From an uncultured Bacteroidota bacterium (GTDB taxonomy: Bacteria; Bacteroidota; Bacteroidia; Chitinophagales; Chitinophagaceae): DNA of 39,925 nucleotides. Numbering within the stretch: position 1 is the first letter of the stretch; each line of letters starts with the position of its first letter. Where the stretch lies: the NCBI GenBank assembly GCA_903839875.1, contig CAIMDZ010000085.1, forward strand, positions 1 to 39,925, in the 5' to 3' direction. Shown here piece by piece: positions 25,370 through 33,192 of this stretch. Under the pieces are notes generated by a model. It searched no databases and had not been told where the DNA came from. It was given only the letters and a program-made list of their open reading frames with translations. The translations under genes were made by a program, and so were the position numbers.

Positions 25370-25504
25370 ATGAAAATCATGAAAGCCCTCATACAGTTTC
25401 CATACTTACTGGTACAAAACATAGTAGCAAAACTAAAAAGTTTGTTTAACAGAAATAACCAGGCAGATGAGTTGCAAATAGAAGATTACGAAATGTATAT
25501 TTGA
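25370..25504 (+). CDS. Possible 44-aa small protein
   Basis: ATG at 25370 opens a 44-residue frame (MKIMKALIQFPYLLVQNIVA, KLKSLFNRNNQADE) ending EDYEMYI. The first half could form an amphipathic or membrane-associated helix and the second is acidic, a composition unlike random spacer. No family is recognised and no clear promoter is seen. The next gene on this side is convergent. Confidence 0.35.
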   Translation: MKIMKALIQFPYLLVQNIVAKLKSLFNRNNQADELQIEDYEMYI

Positions 25505-25654
25505 ATACTGAAGCGAAAAGCATCCGAAACTACTCTTTCTTCTTCCGTTTTTCTTTGTTTATTGTTTCCTGCATTGCCGGTGTCCCCATTAAAACGGCAT
25601 GAAATGCGATGCATAAGATAAAGTAGCCCTGGTGCCGGTGGGGTAGAGAGTTCG

Positions 25655-25698
25655 CAAGCGGACGCTTGCAAATATTAGGACCAAGCGCGACGCTTGGA
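25655..25698 (+). repeat. Pair of related hairpins (REP-like)
   Basis: gcaagcg-ga-cgcttgc (25655-25670) and ccaagcg-cga-cgcttgg (25682-25698) share the core caagcg/cgcttg and are 11 bp apart. They lie just downstream of the minus-strand lipoprotein gene and could act as a transcript end, though there is no T-run. Confidence 0.6.
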
Positions 25699-25733
25699 CC
25701 AGTGGTGGGAAGACCAGCTGAAGACGTAAATTC

Positions 25734-26588
25734 TTAAAAAGACCGAACTGCACGCACGTAGCCTGGGTAGTTCGTAGAGAAGGGGGCCTGGCCGCCATTG
25801 GGGAAATCCTTGGCCCACACGAAGCCCGCCACATACTCACTCGAACTCCAATAGTAGGCACTGGCAAAACCACCTATCGCTGTTTGATTAATACATAATT
25901 TATTTAATTCATCTTTGCTTGGCAGGTACCAATCAGTATTACCACCAAAGGTTAGGCTTCTGCAAATAGAGGCAGCATAAGTACCTGAACCCTGTGCCGC
26001 AATAATGGCATTGGTATTTGCTAAGCCTGTGCCTATCGCTGTACCAGTATCGCCGGTTGTAACATTAGTGCCGTTCCACCAAACCATAGTTGAACTCTGG
26101 TCGCTTGTCGCAGCAATAAGACCATGCTCTACTGATGCGTCATAACCAGGGTCACCGGGTTGTAAAATGTAGGCTACTATTCCACCACCGAAAGTCATGC
26201 CAATAGTAAGAGATGTATTGGCTAATGTAATGAATGTCAGCTCAGCAGTGTAAGCTGTGCCAACACTGTTAGTTGCATAACTCCTTACATAATAAGTCGT
26301 GCTGGGTAACAATCCCGTAATACTACTCGTATAGCTACCTGTACCTGTGCCATCGGTGGTTTTGGTAGTAAGTGCCACTGTGGGGTTTGAACTTGTGCTC
26401 CAGCATAGACCTCGTGTAGTGACTGTGGCTCCTCCATCACTACTAATATTGCCACCACCAGTCGCAGTAGCTCTAGTGATACCGCTTATGGTGGTAGCGG
26501 TAAGGGTAGCTATTGTGGGTCCACTACTTTTTTTACTACAGCCAGTAAATGCAATCATTACAACCGCTATGGTTAAGATTCTTTTCAT
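25734..26588 (-). CDS. Lipoprotein with FN3-like and DUF1566-like domains
   Basis: The 284 residues begin with a lipoprotein signal (VVMIAFTGCSKK; Cys16). Residues about 25-125 form a fibronectin type III-like domain (GLCWSTSSNPTV, LLPSTTYYVRSYATNSVGTAY) common in Bacteroidota surface proteins. Residues about 130-284 match the DUF1566/Lcl pattern: YLPSKDELNKL, YYWSSSEY, then YPGYVRAVRSF at the end. It would sit on the cell surface or outer membrane; its ligand is unknown. It starts 11 nt after the end of the upstream NHL-repeat gene and probably shares its transcript, so the two proteins may act together. Confidence 0.85.
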   Translation of the reverse strand: MKRILTIAVVMIAFTGCSKKSSGPTIATLTATTISGITRATATGGGNISSDGGATVTTRGLCWSTSSNPTVALTTKTTDGTGTGSYTSSITGLLPSTTYYVRSYATNSVGTAYTAELTFITLANTSLTIGMTFGGGIVAYILQPGDPGYDASVEHGLIAATSDQSSTMVWWNGTNVTTGDTGTAIGTGLANTNAIIAAQGSGTYAASICRSLTFGGNTDWYLPSKDELNKLCINQTAIGGFASAYYWSSSEYVAGFVWAKDFPNGGQAPFSTNYPGYVRAVRSF

Positions 26589-26599
26589 AAATAATAATT

Positions 26600-28159
26600 T
26601 TATTGCTTCACAAACTTCCTTATTTCTGTGCCATTTATCCTGATGAGGTAGATGCCTGGGGGTAGGTCTGCTACATCAACCTGCACCTTATCCGTGTTGT
26701 ACTCGTGAGTGTACATTGTTTGGCCTAATAGGTTGTTTATGCTTACTTTGTTTATCTTATTAGTAGCTATGATGGTTAGTTCTGAGGAAGCGGGGTTGGG
26801 GTAAATTTTTAGTCTTAACATAGATATTCCGTTAACTGACGGAACCAAAGTGGTACTGCAAGACTTGACATAAACAGGAGATACTACATTGGTAGCTGTA
26901 CAAGTATTCGTAACAGCATATCTGATAGTATCCCATCCTGTTGCTACTCCAGTAACAATTCCAGTTGATGAAACGATAGCATTGGTATTGCTGCAACTCC
27001 ACACACCACCGGAAGTACTATTCGTAAGTGTTAAGCTACTGCCAATACAAACAGTATCCGTACCTGGCCCCAGAATTGGGCTTACTGCTGGTGCTATGCA
27101 GGTTATTTTACGGATGCGGTTATTGAGGCAGTCCCCTAAATAAATACTACCATAGTCATCCACAAATACACCTTGAGGTTCGTTTAAATTAGCCATTGTT
27201 GCCGGACCACCATCCCCGCTAAAGCCAACACTACCTGTACCTGCAAAAGTTGTTATAATTCCAGATGTACTTATTTTTCGCAATCTCTGATTATCCGGAT
27301 CACTAATAACTAATTCCCCTAAGTTATTCATATATACGTCTTTAGGGTATCTTAGATTTGCTAAAGTGGCTGGTCCGCCATCGCCACTATAACCTGAGGT
27401 TCCTGTTCCTGCTACAGTGGAGATAATACCGGAAGTATCAATTTTTCGTATGCGCTGATTATACATATCAGCTATGTAGATATTGCCGAGATTATCCTTT
27501 GTTATTCCAGAAGGATAATATAATCCTGCAGCCGTTGCTGGTCCACCATCTCCACTATAGCCTGGTGTTCCATTTCCGGCTATGGTAGTAATAATACCAC
27601 TTGCATCTATTTTCCTGATACGGTGGTTATAATGATCACCGAAATAAACATTGTTTGCAACATCCCAAAATATTCCCTGGGGATTGTTTATTTGTGCTGC
27701 TACTGCAGGTCCACCATCACCGCTAAATCCAGCAACACCTGTACCACCAATTGTTATGATAATTCCGCCAACTTCAGACTGAATACTACGTATGCGATGA
27801 TTGCTCATATCGGCAATAACTATAGTACCAGCACGATTAACTGACATACCATAAGGGAAGTTTAATTGAGCCGTAGTGGCAAATATACCATCACCATTAT
27901 ATCCTGCTACACCAGTACCTGCAACTGAATGGATTATTCCGAAGGTATCTATTCTGCGAATCCTATTGTTGCCTGCATCACCAATATAAATGTTGCCCAT
28001 ACTATCAATACCTACACCATAAGGAGATGATAATGCCGTGGCAGTAGCTGGGACACCATCGCCTGTAAAGCCTCCAATGCCATTTCCCGCAAACGTAGTA
28101 ATGATCTGCGCCCTTGTAAAAACAGGCAACAAAAGCAGTATGAGTAGTATCCTTTTCAT
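26600..28159 (-). CDS. NHL-repeat T9SS-sorted secreted protein
   Basis: The ATG at 28159 gives the signal peptide MKRILLILLLLPVFTRAQ; a TTG 6 nt earlier is less likely. Six NHL repeats of about 55 residues (GNGIGGFTGDGVPATA, GNIYIGDAGNNRIRRID, GTSGYSGDGGPATLA) cover residues 20-355 and would fold as a beta-propeller. One Big_2-type unit (GVWSCSNTNAIVSS) follows, and the protein ends in a type A sorting domain (IYPNPASSELTII, LPPGIYLIRI, IRKFVKQ). It is thus exported by the type IX system; what the propeller binds is unknown. It is the intact relative of the truncated protein at 7155-9257 and is first in an operon with the FN3/DUF1566 lipoprotein. Confidence 0.9.
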   Translation of the reverse strand: MKRILLILLLLPVFTRAQIITTFAGNGIGGFTGDGVPATATALSSPYGVGIDSMGNIYIGDAGNNRIRRIDTFGIIHSVAGTGVAGYNGDGIFATTAQLNFPYGMSVNRAGTIVIADMSNHRIRSIQSEVGGIIITIGGTGVAGFSGDGGPAVAAQINNPQGIFWDVANNVYFGDHYNHRIRKIDASGIITTIAGNGTPGYSGDGGPATAAGLYYPSGITKDNLGNIYIADMYNQRIRKIDTSGIISTVAGTGTSGYSGDGGPATLANLRYPKDVYMNNLGELVISDPDNQRLRKISTSGIITTFAGTGSVGFSGDGGPATMANLNEPQGVFVDDYGSIYLGDCLNNRIRKITCIAPAVSPILGPGTDTVCIGSSLTLTNSTSGGVWSCSNTNAIVSSTGIVTGVATGWDTIRYAVTNTCTATNVVSPVYVKSCSTTLVPSVNGISMLRLKIYPNPASSELTIIATNKINKVSINNLLGQTMYTHEYNTDKVQVDVADLPPGIYLIRINGTEIRKFVKQ

Positions 28160-28253
28160 AAGCAAACTTTAAATACTAAAGGTACTAATTTATTCAATCC
28201 CAAACCCATTGCTGCCAAGTAATCGCCACCCAGTACAGATAGCAAGTGCTGTG

Positions 28254-28382
28254 CTACTCCTTCACAAACCTCCTCACCTCACTCCCGTTTATTTTTACAA
28301 AGTAAACCCCGGCAGGGAAACCTGATACATCAACCTCCACTTGTTTTGTATTGGGTGTTTGGTTGAAATTTGTTTGCTGACA
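28254..28382 (-). pseudogene. Orphan T9SS sorting-domain fragment
   Basis: The minus strand reads QTNFNQTPNTKQVEVDV, then FPAGVYFVKINGSEVRRFVK and a stop at 28254-28256, the end of a sorting domain with no cargo gene in front (a stop precedes it at 28383-28385). Its last 81 bases match 39540-39620 with about four differences. It is most likely the remnant of a deleted secreted-protein gene. Confidence 0.8.
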
Positions 28383-28404
28383 CTATTTAAATTTTGTACC
28401 TTTA
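28373..28404 (+). promoter_or_regulatory. Promoter of the antitoxin-like gene
   Basis: TTTG (28373-28376), 20 nt, TACCTTTA (28397-28404; one mismatch to TAnnTTTG). The start codon lies 21 nt downstream. Confidence 0.5.
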
Positions 28405-28424
28405 TCATGTATATATAGCTATTT

Positions 28425-28667
28425 ATGTTTACAGTAAATTCAATCATAAAAGAGGTAAATGAACTTCCACAGGAAAAGCTGGACGAAGTATATGCATACG
28501 TCCATTCTATAAATAATCCTTCGAAGAAAAGGAAAAATCAACGCAGGAAAATCCTGTCTTTTGCAGGTGCATTTAGCGATATGTCCAGCTCTGAATACAA
28601 TGATTATTTAATAATTACCTCTATCACACGAAAACCAGGGGGGCGATATGAAAATAAGGAATTATGA
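28425..28667 (+). CDS. Antitoxin-like small protein without a toxin
   Basis: The 80 residues have a helical N-terminus (IIKEVNELPQEKLDEVYAYV) resembling DUF2281-type antitoxins and an acidic C-terminal tail (FSDMSSSEYNDYL, ending ENKEL) like the toxin-binding end of PIN-domain partners. In such pairs the toxin start overlaps the antitoxin stop. Here an ATG does overlap the TGA (28664), but it reads Met-Ile-stop, and the next gene is convergent. I infer that the toxin gene has been lost and this is an orphan antitoxin. The assignment is tentative because the family is short and variable. Confidence 0.6.
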   Translation: MFTVNSIIKEVNELPQEKLDEVYAYVHSINNPSKKRKNQRRKILSFAGAFSDMSSSEYNDYLIITSITRKPGGRYENKEL

Positions 28668-28673
28668 TATAGC

Positions 28674-29357
28674 CTACTTGCATTTTTCTTTCAAAGCGCT
28701 CGTGTATTCGTTGGTAATTGGTTGCCCTCCCTGTTGATTACAGATATCATAATATTTTTTTGCTTTCTCACAGTCATTTATTGAAAAGTATAAAGTGGAT
28801 AGTTTGAAAGTTGTATTTGGATTTTTGGGATCAACTGCGTACGACTTATTAAAGAGGTCAACTGCTTTTTTTACCAATTTTTCATCAAACTTATCATTTA
28901 GCATAGTCATATAGATAGTAGCCTTATCGGTCAATATGTTTGAGCTATTGGGATTCAGTTTTAACCCCTGATCATACATTTTGGTTGCATTTTCGAGATC
29001 GTTAAAGTGGAAATAAATGGCGCCAAATCCCCAATATGCGTTTTCATTTTTGGGATCCAGCAGCCAGGATTGGTTGAAACGATACATTGCTGTTTTAATG
29101 TCTCCGCGATTGAAGTATTTATAACCAATTTCAACTAAATGGTCTGAAGCTTTTCTGCTGGTTCCATCCTGTTTCAGGGATGTCTGAATAAATTCTTCAT
29201 CAACATTTTTTTGCTCATGAGTTTTGGTCCTATTGCCGTATTCCGGCAATAATCTCATATTGGTTTTAGATTCTTCCTGCCAAGCCGGATAAGTAATTTG
29301 TTGTGCAAAAGTTGAAGTAGATGCGAGGAGCAATAGACATGTGGTGATATATTTCAT
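28674..29357 (-). CDS. Secreted tetratricopeptide-repeat protein
   Basis: A signal peptide (MKYITTCLLLLASTSTFAQ) precedes about 208 mature residues with four to five TPR units: LVEIGYKYFNRGDIKTAMYRF, NAYWGFGAIYFHFNDLENA, NILTDKATIYMTML and TFKLSTLYFSINDCEKAKKYY. TPR folds bind other proteins; the partner is unknown. It should be periplasmic or surface-exposed. The C-terminal end lies 6 bp from the convergent antitoxin-like gene. It resembles, in type only, the frameshifted TPR-like gene at 20792-21408. Confidence 0.85.
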   Translation of the reverse strand: MKYITTCLLLLASTSTFAQQITYPAWQEESKTNMRLLPEYGNRTKTHEQKNVDEEFIQTSLKQDGTSRKASDHLVEIGYKYFNRGDIKTAMYRFNQSWLLDPKNENAYWGFGAIYFHFNDLENATKMYDQGLKLNPNSSNILTDKATIYMTMLNDKFDEKLVKKAVDLFNKSYAVDPKNPNTTFKLSTLYFSINDCEKAKKYYDICNQQGGQPITNEYTSALKEKCK

Positions 29358-29400
29358 ATAGTAGACTGTTAAGAAACATAAATATTTATATCACAATATA

Positions 29401-30153
29401 CTACTTCACTGCCGTATAAATAGTAGTCACTCCAAAAGTAAGCGGCCTTGCCTTGGCGTTTTTATAGCCGCATTTTTCAAGGATCCCGCAGAAACGTTTG
29501 CCTTCGGGGAAGGCCATTACGGATTCAGGGAGGTAGGTATAGGCGCGGCTGTGTTTTGAGACGAGTTTGCCTATAGTGGGGAGTATGTATTTGAAGTAGA
29601 ACGCGAAGAACTGCTTCATGGGGAACTTTGATGGATGCGAGAACTCAAGTATCACCAGCTTGCCACCGGGGCGCAGTACCCGGTTCATTTCGGTAAGACC
29701 AGCCTCCAGGTGCTCGAAGTTGCGCACGCCATAGGCGCACATCACTGCATCGAACGTTGCGCTCTTAAAAGGCATGGATTCGCTGTCTCCGGTTTGCAGT
29801 TTTATGGTTTTGTCCAGTTTCAGGGCTGCTATTTTTTTGCGGCCGACTTCCAGCATCTGTGTGGCTATGTCTACGCCATCAATGGTAACTCCGCTTATCG
29901 TGTTTGCCGCAGCGATGGCCATGTCGCCCGTGCCTGTGGCTACGTCCAGGATGCGGGAGGGGGTAATTGCGGCTACCTCGGCTATGGCTTTTTTGCGCCA
30001 GCCCTTGTCGGTACCCATGGATAAAAAGTGGTTCAGAAAGTCGTAACGGCCGGCAATGTTGTTAAACATCTCGGCAACCTGCTCTTTCTTGCTTAAATTT
30101 GATGCGGTATCCGGAACAATTCTGGCTGCCGGGTTAGTATCGGGGGCTTGCAT
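29401..30153 (-). CDS. ubiE: Demethylmenaquinone methyltransferase (UbiE/MenG)
   Basis: The enzyme adds the last methyl group in menaquinone synthesis, using S-adenosylmethionine; menaquinone is the usual Bacteroidota quinone, so the MenG role is the likelier. The 250-residue product shows the class I methyltransferase fold: VAEMFNNIAGRYDFLNHFLSMG (family signature, about residues 26-47), SAM motif LDVATGTGDMA, acidic loop VDIATQML, GDSESMPF, and the C-terminal signature AYTYLPESVMAFPEG with GVTTIYTAVK at the end. A short extra N-terminal tail (about 20 residues) is not conserved in my memory of the family. Confidence 0.96.
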   Translation of the reverse strand: MQAPDTNPAARIVPDTASNLSKKEQVAEMFNNIAGRYDFLNHFLSMGTDKGWRKKAIAEVAAITPSRILDVATGTGDMAIAAANTISGVTIDGVDIATQMLEVGRKKIAALKLDKTIKLQTGDSESMPFKSATFDAVMCAYGVRNFEHLEAGLTEMNRVLRPGGKLVILEFSHPSKFPMKQFFAFYFKYILPTIGKLVSKHSRAYTYLPESVMAFPEGKRFCGILEKCGYKNAKARPLTFGVTTIYTAVK

Positions 30154-30158
30154 TTTTG

Positions 30159-30166
30159 CAAAGGTA
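30159..30166 (-). promoter_or_regulatory. -7 box of ubiE/menG (TACCTTTG)
   Basis: It is an exact TAnnTTTG match ending 5 nt before the ATG, implying a leaderless or nearly leaderless mRNA. No good -33 box is seen; the heptamer array occupies that position. Confidence 0.5.
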
Positions 30167-30170
30167 GGTA

Positions 30171-30247
<77 letters not shown>

Positions 30248-30296
30248 AGTGGGATAAAAAGTAGATATTAGATAGTATAAGTAGAAAGCAGATAAT

Positions 30297-30917
30297 ATGG
30301 AAATCACTAAAGCAGAGTACCTTATCAGCAGTCCGAATGTGGATGGATGCCCGAAAGCTGATAAGCCGGAGTATGCCTTCATAGGCAGGTCGAATGTGGG
30401 GAAGTCGTCGCTGATCAACATGCTGACACGTAATGCGAAGCTCGCCAAGACATCAAATAGTCCCGGTAAGACGCAGATGATCAACCACTTCCTGATCAAT
30501 AATTCATTTTATATAGTGGACCTTCCGGGTTATGGTTTTGCAAAGGTATCCCAGGCTATGCGGGCCAATTGGGAAAAAATGATAGAAGGCTACCTGCGAA
30601 ACCGCACCAACCTCGTGACAGTATTTGTGCTGATAGACAGCCGGCATGAACCACAGAACCTGGACCTTGAGTTTCTGAGAAAGCTGGGTGAATGGGAGAT
30701 ACCGTTTAATATGATATTTACCAAGGCGGATAAAAGTACCCAGCGGGATGTAGCAAAGCACGCGCGCCAGTTTATAGAAGCTATGCGGAAGGAGTGGGAG
30801 TTCATACCACGGAGCTTTACTACCAGCGCTGTGAAATTCCTGGGGCGGAAAGAGATACTTGCTTATATAGGTGAGTTGAATGAGGTATATAAAGCAGACC
30901 TCACCCGGCCTTCCTGA
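30297..30917 (+). CDS. engB: Ribosome biogenesis GTP-binding protein EngB (YsxC/YihA)
   Basis: This small cytoplasmic GTPase assists late assembly of the large ribosomal subunit. The 206 residues show the G motifs in order: G1 GRSNVGKSSLI (about 31-41), G2 Thr within TSNSPGKTQ, G3 DLPGYGFAKV, G4 FTKADKS and G5 TSAVKFLG. The N-terminal strand (EYLISSPNVDGCPK) and the length are typical of the family. It is transcribed away from ubiE/menG across the heptamer array. Confidence 0.97.
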   Translation: MEITKAEYLISSPNVDGCPKADKPEYAFIGRSNVGKSSLINMLTRNAKLAKTSNSPGKTQMINHFLINNSFYIVDLPGYGFAKVSQAMRANWEKMIEGYLRNRTNLVTVFVLIDSRHEPQNLDLEFLRKLGEWEIPFNMIFTKADKSTQRDVAKHARQFIEAMRKEWEFIPRSFTTSAVKFLGRKEILAYIGELNEVYKADLTRPS

Positions 30918-31059
30918 TGAAGGATGAAAGCGGGGTTATAGAGAATATGCAGGAGGTAGTGTCATAAGATAAGTAAGAACTTTAATGATGACCTGAAATG
31001 GGCATCCTCACCTAATGCCAGAATTTGTATATTTGTGGAGGCCAATACCTTAGAACTAA

Positions 31060-32265
31060 ATGCAATTAGCACAACGATTGAATAAAATTACCGAGCCGCA
31101 GACAATAAAAATGGCGAAGCTTAGCCGTGAATTGAAAGCAAAGGGCATAAACATAGTTGACCTGAGCTTAGGAGAACCAGACTTTAAAACCCCTGAACAT
31201 ATTTGCAATGCCGCGGTGAAAGCAATGAATGAAGGATTTACGAAGTATCCGCCGGTGGCAGGTTTTGCTGATCTGCTGGAAGCAATAAGCATAAAACTGA
31301 AAAGAGATAACAACCTGGATTATGCTGCCAATGAGATCATGGTTTCAACAGGCGCCAAACAATCGTTATATAACATTATTATGTGCCTTGTGGACCCGGG
31401 AGATGAGGTGATCATCCCCACACCTTACTGGGTTACCTATGCTTCGCAGGTGCAGATGGCAGGAGGAACGGTGAAATTTGTGAGTTGCGGCATTGAGGAT
31501 GATTTCAAAATCACCCCGGCGAAACTGGAAGCCAGCATTTCTTCCAAAACGAAGATGTTCGTTTACTCATCACCTTGCAATCCTACTGGCAGTTTTTATT
31601 CAAGAGAAGAACTGGCAGGACTGGCCGAGGTGTTTAAAAGACATCCCCAGGTGGTAATTGTCAGCGATGAGATTTACGAATATATAAACTATACAGGCCA
31701 GCACGAAAGCATTGCCCAGTTTGATGAACTAAAGGACAGGGTAGTGATCGTAAATGGTATGTCGAAGGGTTTTGCCATGACGGGCTGGCGGCTTGGCTAT
31801 ATAGCGGGGCCAAGGGAAATAGTGCAGGCCTGCGAGCGGCTGCAGGGGCAGGTGACTTCGGGAGCTAATTCCATTGCGCAAAAAGCCGCAATCACAGCAT
31901 TACTCAGCGATCTGGGGCCTACCTTTAAAATGGCAGAGTCGTTCAGACAGCGTAGAGACTATGTGATTGGTGCGCTAAAGAAAATACCGGGGATAAAAAG
32001 CAATGAACCACAAGGCGCTTTTTACGCCTTCCCCGATGTAAGCTCTTTTTTCGGGAAAAGCTATGGCGATACCATCATAAAAAATGCCGACGACATGAGT
32101 ATGTTCCTGCTGCACGAAGGTCATGTGGCCACCGTTTGCGGCAGTGCATTTGGTGATAATAACTGCATACGCCTTTCCTTCGCCACTTCTATGACCAACC
32201 TGATGGAAGCCATGGAAAGGATTGAAAAGACTTTGCAAAAACTGACGGTTTCGGTGCCTGCGTAA
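31060..32265 (+). CDS. aspC: Pyridoxal-phosphate aminotransferase, aspartate type (class I)
   Basis: The 401-residue fold type I enzyme moves an amino group between aspartate and 2-oxoglutarate, or a related pair. Motifs: LSLGEPDFKTPEH near the N-terminus, STGAKQSLYN (phosphate contact), PTPYWVTY, SSPCNPTGSFYS with the conserved Asn, SDEIYEYINYTG with Asp and Tyr that hold the cofactor ring, and the Schiff-base Lys236 in SGMSKGF-like NGMSKGFAMTGWR. The C-terminal NCIRLSFATS holds the substrate-carboxylate Arg. The subgroup is Ib (thermophilic AAT type), judged by the SKGFAMTGWRLGY segment; broad specificity is possible. TATATTTG at 31028-31035 is a good -7 box. Confidence 0.94.
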   Translation: MQLAQRLNKITEPQTIKMAKLSRELKAKGINIVDLSLGEPDFKTPEHICNAAVKAMNEGFTKYPPVAGFADLLEAISIKLKRDNNLDYAANEIMVSTGAKQSLYNIIMCLVDPGDEVIIPTPYWVTYASQVQMAGGTVKFVSCGIEDDFKITPAKLEASISSKTKMFVYSSPCNPTGSFYSREELAGLAEVFKRHPQVVIVSDEIYEYINYTGQHESIAQFDELKDRVVIVNGMSKGFAMTGWRLGYIAGPREIVQACERLQGQVTSGANSIAQKAAITALLSDLGPTFKMAESFRQRRDYVIGALKKIPGIKSNEPQGAFYAFPDVSSFFGKSYGDTIIKNADDMSMFLLHEGHVATVCGSAFGDNNCIRLSFATSMTNLMEAMERIEKTLQKLTVSVPA

Positions 32266-32349
32266 ATGTTGCTGACTTTTTTTGTATGCTTGGCAAGGGA
32301 TGAATTTGTGAATTGAATTGAGGAAGCAAAATAGATAACTGGCGTGGTG

Positions 32350-32434
32350 AGCCGCGCCGAACCATGACCGTTGAGCAAATATTCTTAGATTGATCATTGC
32401 TATGAACTCACAAATTTATCCCTTGTGGACTATA
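32350..32434 (+). repeat. 85-bp duplicated block, copy B
   Basis: Partner of 12439-12523 (75/85 identical, no gaps). It covers 52 bp upstream of the SH3-like gene and its first 11 codons. Confidence 0.85.
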
Positions 32435-33181
32435 GTCAAGGTATCCCTTTTTGCATTACTGTTTTTCTGCATTGCGCCTCTAGCCCTTGCTGAATCGAAG
32501 CTTGCCATCATCAGGGTTAAAGATGGGGTTGCCAATGTGCATTCCGGTGCGGGGAAAAGCTGCGATGTACTAACGACCGTTGAAAAGGGCGATTTTTTTT
32601 ATTGTGATTCAATGGCTCCGCAATGGGTGAAAGTTACCACTTATAAATGGGTAAAAGGTACCCAGGTGAGTGGCTATATGCGCAAAAGCAGCGTACAACT
32701 GGTTGAAAATCTGAAAGATGAAGTAAAACGGAAACTGATCCTTGAGATTTTTATAAAACAGCAGCAACTGGCCGATAGCTTCGTGAGCGCATGCCGGAGT
32801 AAGGATAGTCTGAGACATCGTACTGCAATCAGGGAACTGGAAGAATACACTGATAGAAAATACTCGCCTGTGCTAGAGATATTCTCCGGTTATTTTTGCA
32901 AGACAAAGGACACAAAACTGATGATGCAGTTTTTCGCAACGCTATGGGCAGACAATGGTTCGGCAAACGAGGAGCCGTCTTTTGCAATGGGCCGGTGCTT
33001 TATTTGTCATCCTGCTTTGGTTCTTGATATCATCAAAAAGATCAAAAACAAGGACGAGCGCCTGATGATCTACGATGAAATTTATTTCGGACTTGCTATT
33101 CATTTCGATGAATCGCTCGATGAAAAACCTACAAACAAAGACTACCTGAGATTTAAGAAAATGCTTGATAAGGCGGAATAG
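32402..33181 (+). CDS. Secreted SH3-like protein of unknown function
   Basis: The start is ATG 32402 (an in-frame TTG at 32390 is less likely). A signal peptide (VKVSLFALLFFCIAPLALAE) is followed by a bacterial SH3-like domain at about residues 33-100 (IIRVKDGVANVHSGAGKSCDVLTTV, the usual N-V-R/H-S-G pattern, here NVHSGAG; ending YMRKSSVQLV). A helical region of 155 residues follows with four Cys (SACRSKD, GYFCKTKD, GRCFICHPA) and no recognised fold. SH3b domains bind cell wall or peptides; this one is probably periplasmic. The promoter and first codons lie in a block copied at 12439-12523. Confidence 0.8.
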   Translation: MNSQIYPLWTIVKVSLFALLFFCIAPLALAESKLAIIRVKDGVANVHSGAGKSCDVLTTVEKGDFFYCDSMAPQWVKVTTYKWVKGTQVSGYMRKSSVQLVENLKDEVKRKLILEIFIKQQQLADSFVSACRSKDSLRHRTAIRELEEYTDRKYSPVLEIFSGYFCKTKDTKLMMQFFATLWADNGSANEEPSFAMGRCFICHPALVLDIIKKIKNKDERLMIYDEIYFGLAIHFDESLDEKPTNKDYLRFKKMLDKAE

Positions 33182-33192
33182 GATATTTAAGA

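Noticed and set aside
29635-30046. Plus-strand frames opposite ubiE/menG
   Set aside because: They mirror a strongly conserved methyltransferase gene and have no features of their own.
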